Source of the DNA: an uncultured Actinomyces sp.
GTDB lineage: Bacteria > Actinomycetota > Actinomycetes > Actinomycetales > Actinomycetaceae
Reading direction: 5' to 3'
Length of the DNA stretch: 10,324 bases
Assembly (NCBI GenBank): GCA_938022345.1
Contig: CALIEP010000326.1
Location: 1 to 10,324 of the forward strand
The position numbers and the translations under genes are program-made. The notes beneath the pieces were generated by a model that worked only from the letters and a program-made list of their open reading frames with translations, was not told where the DNA came from and did no database searches. Shown here in pieces: positions 5,423 to 10,324 of this stretch (positions are counted from its first letter, which is position 1; every line of letters starts with the position of its first letter).

Positions 5423-6763
5423 ATGAGAAAGTTTCTTGAACAGAGCGGCATCCTGATCTGGGTGCTGGTAGCGATCGTTCTGGCATTGGTTCTGGGATCT
5501 GTCACTATTGGCGATTCCCACATTTTGCCGTCGGCACTGGGCGATGTTTTCGTAACTTTCTCTACTATTTTCGGGCAGTTCCTGTCCTTCTCAATCCCGC
5601 TCATCATCATCGGTCTGGTGACCCCGGCAATCGCTGACCTGGGTAAGGGGGCAGGCCACTGGTTGGGTCTTACTGCGGCACTCGCCTATGCCTCAACCAT
5701 GTTTGCGGGCTTCCTGACCTACGGAGTGTGTGCCTACTTCTTCCCGAAGGTTCTTGTTGGGCAGCTCACCCAGGTCGAAACTCCGAAGGAAGTCCTCAAG
5801 ACCTACTTCACCATCGAAATGCCTCCGGTCGTTGGTGTGATGACCGCGCTCTTGCTGTCATTCGTCATTGGAATTGGACTGTCCTTGGTACCCCGGGGCG
5901 TTCTGCGTAAGGGCTTTATTGAGTTCCGCGCGATCATCACCCGCTTGATCGAGAACATCATCGTTCCTCTTCTGCCCCTGCACATCTTTGGCATTTTCTT
6001 GAACCTCACCTACACCGGCGAAGCGGTTCACATCATGCGAACCCTGATTCGCGTAGTTGTCATTGTTCTGATTCTGGAAGTAGTCATTCTGCTCACGCAG
6101 TACTTTGTTGCCGGTGCGGTAGGCCGCGTCAACCCCTTCAAGGCCATCTTCACCATGCTCCCGGCGTACTTGACCGCCTTGGGAACCTCCTCCTCGGCAG
6201 CGACGATTCCTGTCACCTTGCGCCAGACCCGTAAGAATGGCGTGTCCGATGCCGTTTCCTCTTTCACGATTCCTCTGTGCGCGACGATTCACTTGGCGGG
6301 ATCGACGTCGAAGATTTTCGCTTTCGCCTTTGCGATCGTCTACACCCAGGGCATGGCGATCACCACCACGCAGTGGGTCGGATTTATCTTCATGCTCGGC
6401 ATCACCATGGTGGCTGCTCCGGGCGTCCCCGGCGGCGCAATTATGGCTGCGACCGGTATTTTGCAGTCGATGCTGGGCTTCGATGATTCTGCAGTTGCTC
6501 TGATGATTGCCACCTACATTGCTCTTGACTCCTTCGGAACCGCAACGAACGTGACGGGAGATGGCGCGATCGCGATCATCATGGACCGTCTGACCGGCGG
6601 CAAGCTGGGGCCCGAGGGCGATTCAGAGCACACGCGTGAGCTCGCTTTCGATGGTATGGCCTACCTGCACAAGGTCTCGGTCGAGGGTGTTGTGACTCCG
6701 GAAGAACTTGCAGAATCCGCGGCCTTGAACGGTGCGACAATCACCGAAAGCCCGCGTTCCTGA
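5423..6763 (+). CDS. Cation-coupled symporter of the dicarboxylate/amino-acid (SDF) family
   Basis: The protein has 446 residues and about eight membrane helices plus two re-entrant hairpins, the fold of GltPh/DctA/SstT carriers. The first hairpin motif TSSSAATIPVT is at 255-265, the second hairpin motif GVPGG at 334-338, and TNVTGD at 375-380. Key positions differ from glutamate and C4-dicarboxylate carriers. The helix-7 NMDGT motif reads HLAGS (290-294), losing the sodium-site aspartate. The helix-8 arginine that holds a substrate side-chain carboxylate is glycine (G372), although D369, N376 and D380 remain. A neutral or unusual substrate and altered cation coupling are therefore likely; the substrate cannot be named. 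A hydrophilic tail of about 55 residues follows the last helix. ATG 5423 has GAGG eight bases upstream. No neighbour points to a specific solute. Confidence 0.88.
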   Translation: MRKFLEQSGILIWVLVAIVLALVLGSVTIGDSHILPSALGDVFVTFSTIFGQFLSFSIPLIIIGLVTPAIADLGKGAGHWLGLTAALAYASTMFAGFLTYGVCAYFFPKVLVGQLTQVETPKEVLKTYFTIEMPPVVGVMTALLLSFVIGIGLSLVPRGVLRKGFIEFRAIITRLIENIIVPLLPLHIFGIFLNLTYTGEAVHIMRTLIRVVVIVLILEVVILLTQYFVAGAVGRVNPFKAIFTMLPAYLTALGTSSSAATIPVTLRQTRKNGVSDAVSSFTIPLCATIHLAGSTSKIFAFAFAIVYTQGMAITTTQWVGFIFMLGITMVAAPGVPGGAIMAATGILQSMLGFDDSAVALMIATYIALDSFGTATNVTGDGAIAIIMDRLTGGKLGPEGDSEHTRELAFDGMAYLHKVSVEGVVTPEELAESAALNGATITESPRS

Positions 6764-6855
6764 ACGTTTTTTCACCTGGGATCTAGGGTGGATGCAACTG
6801 CGTGCGTTAAGCAATAGACTTAAAGCAGTTGTTCACCGATGATCACTGTGGAAAT

Positions 6856-6859
6856 GGAG
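6856..6859 (+). promoter_or_regulatory. Ribosome binding site fixing the phosphofructokinase start
   Basis: GGAG lies eight bases before ATG 6868. The upstream in-frame ATG at 6829 has no comparable site and would add 13 residues. A TAGACT -10-like box at 6815-6820 would start transcription near 6827, which also favours the downstream start, but it has no recognisable -35 partner. Confidence 0.7.
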
Positions 6860-6867
6860 CACGACTC

Positions 6868-9162
6868 ATGGAGCAAGTGAGTGTCGCAAGCGCGTCCGAG
6901 CCTGTAAAGATTGGTGTCCTCACCTCCGGTGGCGATGCCCAAGGAATGAACGCTGCAGTTCGTGCGGTTGTCCGTACCGCGCTGGCACGTGGCGCTCAGC
7001 CCTACGCAATCCTCGACGGCTGGGCGGGAGCAGTTAAAGGCGGAGCTTGCATTCGCGAAATGAGTTGGTCGGACGCCTCGGGAATCCTTGCAGAAGGCGG
7101 AACTGTCATTGGAACCGCTCGCTGCCCCGAATTTCGTGAATACGAAGGCCGTCATGCGGCAGCCTTGCACCTGATTGAAAAGGGAATTGACCGCTTGGTC
7201 GTCATCGGGGGTGATGGTTCGCTGTCAGGTACGGAAGAATTCCGTACCGAGTGGGCCCAGCATCTCAGCGAGCTCGTCGATGAAGGGGCTATCTCTGCGC
7301 AGCAAGCGCAGCTGCACCAGCGCCTCTATATTGTCGGCTTGGTTGGCTCTATCGATAACGACATGGTCGGTACCGATATGACGATCGGGGCGGATAGTGC
7401 GCTCCATCGCATCGTTGACGCCATCGACCAGATTTCTTCGACCGCTGCCTCGCATCAGCGCACCTTTGTTGTCGAAGTTATGGGACGCCACTGCGGGTAT
7501 CTACCGCTCATGTCAGCGGTAGCCGGCGGTGCTGACTATGTCTTCACTCCCGAGGATCCGGCACGTGACGGCTGGGAAGATGAAATGGTCGAGCGTCTGA
7601 AAGAAGGGCGTGCTGCAGGGCGACGAGAATCGATCATCATCGTTGCTGAAGGCGCGACTGACCGTGCTGGCAACCCCATCTCTTCGCAAGACATTGCCGA
7701 TGCCTTCAAAGAACGTACCGGAGAGGACGCGCGAATCACCATCCTCGGTCACGTTCAACGAGGCGGTGTTCCTTCCGAGTATGACCGCTGGATGTCCACA
7801 CTCTTGGGCTTTGCCGCAGTCCAAGAGATCTTGAACCCTGCTGATCCCGATGTAGCGACAATTCTGGGTGTCCGCCACAATCGGGTGACCCGAATTCCGC
7901 TCATGGAAGCGGTCCATCAGACTCGAGGCGTCAAGGACCTCATTAAAGCTGGGGACTTTGCAGCCGCGCAGGCGGCTCGTGGACGTTCCTTCACCGTGAT
8001 GGTCGGAATTAACCAGCTTCTGTCGACGCCTCCGACGCTGACAGAGAATCCTCCCAGCGGATCCGCTAAGCGCGTGGCCATTATCCACGCAGGCGGTCTT
8101 GCCCCCGGCATGAATACTGCTGCGCGCGCTGCCGTCAGGCTTGGTATCGCTAAGGGCTGGACGATGCTTGGAATCGATGGTTCTTGGGCAGGACTTGCAG
8201 ATAATCAGGTTCGCGAGCTGACGTGGGATGACGTTGAAGGATGGGCATTCCACGGTGGTGCTGAACTTGGGACACGCCGCCCCGTTCCCTCAGTGAATGA
8301 GTACTACGCCTTGGGGCGCGCAATCGAACGCAATGAAATTGACGCCCTTTTGGTGGTCGGTGGTCTTAATGCATACCTGGCCGTCAAGGAAATGACCTCG
8401 GAGCTCGATCGCTACCCGGCTTTCCGTATTCCCATCGTTCTGGTTCCAGCCTCGATCGACAATAACCTTCCCGGCGCTGAACTGGCGATTGGTACCGATA
8501 CCGCACTGAATAATGCTGTGTGGGCATTGGATCGTATTAAGGAAAGCGCGGCTGCCTCCAAGCGCTGCTTCGTCGCAGAACTCATGGGACGACGCTGCGG
8601 CTACCTCACGCTCATGTCAGGAATTGCCTCGGGCGCCGAATACGCCTATTTGAATGAGGAAAACACGACCCTGGCAGAGATTGATGAGGATGCGCACCGC
8701 CTGCGTGAGACTTTCGAGGCCGGTCGCCGTCTATTCCTTGTTGTTGTCAACGAGGAAGCGGACGCGCATTACAACCGTGAGTTCCTTGCGAACGTTTTCG
8801 AGGCTGAAAGTGACGGGCTCTACGACGTCCGTTCCTCTGCGCTTGGGCACCTCCAGCAGGGCGGAGCTCCCAGTCCTTATGACCGTCTGCTTGCGACTCG
8901 CCTAGTCTTTGCCGCTCTGGGTGAATTGGACAGCCAGTTCTCGCAGGGACGTTCGCAGGCTGTCTACATCGGTGACGTGGGGAATACAATCCAGGTCCGT
9001 CCGGTAGACCGAATGTTCGATGATTTGGACATGGCGAATCGTCGTCCCTTCGATCAGTGGTGGCGTGATCTTCGCCCGATTCTGACCGCAGTGTCCATGC
9101 AGTCCCAGCCGCGAGAGCTCGAGCCGGTGACTATCATGCAAGCAGAGAGCTTTAATCACTAA
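6868..9162 (+). CDS. pfk: ATP-dependent 6-phosphofructokinase, tandem two-domain (eukaryote-like) form
   Basis: The protein has 764 residues made of two homologous PFK domains (about 14-385 and 402-745), twice the usual bacterial subunit of roughly 320. It phosphorylates fructose 6-phosphate to fructose 1,6-bisphosphate. The N-terminal half is catalytic: TSGGDAQGMN (19-28), GGDGS (114-118), GSIDND (160-165, base D163) and MGRHCGYL (205-212). Glycines follow GGD and precede SIDND, the pattern of ATP rather than pyrophosphate enzymes. The C-terminal half keeps the fold (AGGLAPGMN 408-416, MGRRCGYL 573-580). However, GGDGS has become GGLNA (498-502) and SIDND has become SIDNN (529-533), so it lacks the ATP/Mg aspartate and is probably regulatory, as in eukaryotic PFK. 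ATG 6868 is chosen for its GGAG. pgi follows after 42 bp, probably in one transcript. Confidence 0.95.
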   Translation: MEQVSVASASEPVKIGVLTSGGDAQGMNAAVRAVVRTALARGAQPYAILDGWAGAVKGGACIREMSWSDASGILAEGGTVIGTARCPEFREYEGRHAAALHLIEKGIDRLVVIGGDGSLSGTEEFRTEWAQHLSELVDEGAISAQQAQLHQRLYIVGLVGSIDNDMVGTDMTIGADSALHRIVDAIDQISSTAASHQRTFVVEVMGRHCGYLPLMSAVAGGADYVFTPEDPARDGWEDEMVERLKEGRAAGRRESIIIVAEGATDRAGNPISSQDIADAFKERTGEDARITILGHVQRGGVPSEYDRWMSTLLGFAAVQEILNPADPDVATILGVRHNRVTRIPLMEAVHQTRGVKDLIKAGDFAAAQAARGRSFTVMVGINQLLSTPPTLTENPPSGSAKRVAIIHAGGLAPGMNTAARAAVRLGIAKGWTMLGIDGSWAGLADNQVRELTWDDVEGWAFHGGAELGTRRPVPSVNEYYALGRAIERNEIDALLVVGGLNAYLAVKEMTSELDRYPAFRIPIVLVPASIDNNLPGAELAIGTDTALNNAVWALDRIKESAAASKRCFVAELMGRRCGYLTLMSGIASGAEYAYLNEENTTLAEIDEDAHRLRETFEAGRRLFLVVVNEEADAHYNREFLANVFEAESDGLYDVRSSALGHLQQGGAPSPYDRLLATRLVFAALGELDSQFSQGRSQAVYIGDVGNTIQVRPVDRMFDDLDMANRRPFDQWWRDLRPILTAVSMQSQPRELEPVTIMQAESFNH

Positions 9163-9204
9163 GCGGGAAATTCCCGTGACCGTCGATCATCAGGAGAAAG
9201 CACG

Positions 9205-10324
9205 ATGAGCGCAATTGACCCGACGACAACCCCCGCTTGGGCAGCACTGGATGAGCATGCAGAAGTGTTCAACCCTGATCTGCGTAGCTGGTTCCAGCAA
9301 GACCCAGAGCGCGCCCAGAAGTGGACGAAGAAAGTCGGGGACTTGTACATTGATCTGTCCAAGAATCTGATTAACGAAGAGACTCTCAATCAGCTTCTTG
9401 AACTAGCAGATCAGACCGAGGTTTTTACCCTTCGTGATGCCATGCTTCGTGGTGACCGCATCAATGTCACTGAGAACCGTTCGGTCCTCCACACCGCGCT
9501 GCGTCGCGCCCCCGGTGAGGAACTGATCGTCGATGGACGCAACGTCGTCGCAGATGTCCGTGAGGTTCTCGATCGTGTCTATTCCTTCGCCAATCGTGTG
9601 CGCAGCGGAGATTGGGTAGGCGTCACCGGTAAGCGCGTCGCGACCGTTGTCAACGTGGGTATTGGCGGCTCGGATCTTGGACCCGTCATGGCATACGAAG
9701 CCTTGAAGCCCTACGTCCAAGAGGGCTTGGAATGCCGTTTCATTTCCAATATTGACCCGACCGACGTGGGAGAGACCACCAAGGATCTGGACCCCGAAAC
9801 CACTCTGGTGATCGTAGCCTCGAAGACCTTCACCACTTTGGAGACCATCACCAACGCCCATGCGGTTCGTGACTGGTTCTTGAAGTCGCTGCGTGAAAAG
9901 GGCGTCATCGGCGATGATCCCGAACAAGAAAAGGACGCAATTTCCAAGCATTTCGTTGCTGTCTCGACGGCACTGGACAAGGTCGCAGAATTCGGTATCG
10001 ATCCGGCAAATGCCTTCGGTTTCTGGAATTGGGTTGGCGGCCGTTACTCGGTAGATTCCGCAATTGGAACCTCCCTGGCGATTGCGATCGGTCCTGAGCA
10101 CTTCGAGGAATTCCTTGGAGGCATGCGCGCAATCGATCAGCATTTCGCTTCGGCAGCACCCAAGGATAATGTCCCGCTCATCATGGGCTTGCTCAACGTT
10201 TGGTATTCAAACTTCTTGGGTGCGGACACGCATGCAGTACTCCCGTACTCGCAGTACCTGCACCGCTTCCCCGCATACCTGCAGCAGCTCACCATGGAGT
10301 CGAATGGCAAGTCCGTGCGTCGCG
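9205..10324 (+). CDS. pgi: Glucose-6-phosphate isomerase (5' part, runs off the window)
   Basis: 373 complete codons are visible from ATG 9205 and the frame is open to the right edge; the complete enzyme is usually about 550 residues. It interconverts glucose 6-phosphate and fructose 6-phosphate in the cytoplasm, making the substrate of the phosphofructokinase just upstream. Recognisable motifs are DGRNVVADVREVLDRV (112-127), NVGIGGSDLGP (149-159), the phosphate-binding SKTFTTLETITNA (208-220), FGFWNWVGGRYSVDSAIG (272-289), and DTHAVLPYSQYLHRFPAYLQ followed by MESNGKS with the catalytic glutamate. AGGAG at 9192-9196 lies eight bases before the ATG. The 42-bp gap to pfk holds only a small palindrome (CGGGAAATTCCCG at 9164-9176), so the two genes are probably co-transcribed. 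No frameshift or unusual substitution is seen in the visible part. Confidence 0.97.
   Translation, partial: MSAIDPTTTPAWAALDEHAEVFNPDLRSWFQQDPERAQKWTKKVGDLYIDLSKNLINEETLNQLLELADQTEVFTLRDAMLRGDRINVTENRSVLHTALRRAPGEELIVDGRNVVADVREVLDRVYSFANRVRSGDWVGVTGKRVATVVNVGIGGSDLGPVMAYEALKPYVQEGLECRFISNIDPTDVGETTKDLDPETTLVIVASKTFTTLETITNAHAVRDWFLKSLREKGVIGDDPEQEKDAISKHFVAVSTALDKVAEFGIDPANAFGFWNWVGGRYSVDSAIGTSLAIAIGPEHFEEFLGGMRAIDQHFASAAPKDNVPLIMGLLNVWYSNFLGADTHAVLPYSQYLHRFPAYLQQLTMESNGKSVRR

Noticed and set aside
6764..6800. Terminator after the symporter gene (T-run near 6767-6773, CACC/GGTG arms)
   Set aside because: The T-run precedes rather than follows the weak, bulged stem, so it does not form an intrinsic terminator on the plus strand.
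7513..8253. 246-codon open frame on the minus strand opposite pfk
   Set aside because: It is a shadow of the well-supported phosphofructokinase and has no recognisable domain.
9164..9176. Palindrome CGGGAAATTCCCG between pfk and pgi
   Set aside because: It is too short to form a stable hairpin with a usable loop and has no T-run, so it is not called as a terminator or operator.
9403..10143. 246-codon open frame on the minus strand opposite pgi
   Set aside because: The plus strand carries every glucose-6-phosphate isomerase motif here; the minus frame has no family features.

Overview
The window looks like chromosomal DNA of a moderate-GC actinobacterium. The best guess is a member or relative of the Actinomycetaceae. 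Three things point there: an actinobacterial DUF3017 membrane protein, a double-domain ATP-phosphofructokinase of the eukaryote-like type, and GTG starts with AAGGAG-type ribosome binding sites. The taxonomic call is inference from gene content, not from a marker gene.

Layout. (1) Positions 1-1353 are an accessory island at the 3' end of a sirtuin gene. A 135-bp direct repeat (7-141 and 1219-1353, 131/135 identical) copies the last 42 or so codons of the sirtuin gene plus 7 bp of downstream sequence. Between the copies sits one DUF3800 protein gene (267-1199). Ahead of it are a plausible promoter, a compact structured RNA ending in a hairpin and T-run (about 181-248), and a strong ribosome binding site. 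(2) Positions 1226-4897, minus strand, carry pta, ackA and a Sir2-type deacylase in transcription order. This is the acetyl-CoA / acetyl-phosphate / acetate overflow pathway followed by a protein deacylase. Each junction holds a perfect GC-rich hairpin. (3) Positions 5027-5317, plus strand, encode a small three-helix DUF3017 membrane protein, probably from a leaderless mRNA. (4) Positions 5423-6763 encode a cation-coupled symporter of the dicarboxylate/amino-acid (SDF) fold, with several substrate- and sodium-site residues changed. (5) Positions 6868-9162 encode a two-domain 6-phosphofructokinase. It is followed 42 bp later by glucose-6-phosphate isomerase (pgi), which runs off the right edge.

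Together the core genes describe a fermentative carbohydrate metabolism: upper glycolysis (pgi, pfk) and acetate/ATP formation (pta, ackA). The sirtuin beside pta-ackA is well placed to remove the lysine acetylation that acetyl-phosphate causes.

The most unusual part is the DUF3800 cassette. It pairs a structured, terminator-ended RNA with a probable RNase-H-like protein, uses rarer codons than its neighbours, and is bracketed by a duplicated gene end. That is what a small mobile or gene-end-targeting module would leave behind. No integrase or transposase is visible, so how it moved is unknown. There is no gene-free stretch over 300 bp. No complete tRNA, rRNA or CRISPR array is present.
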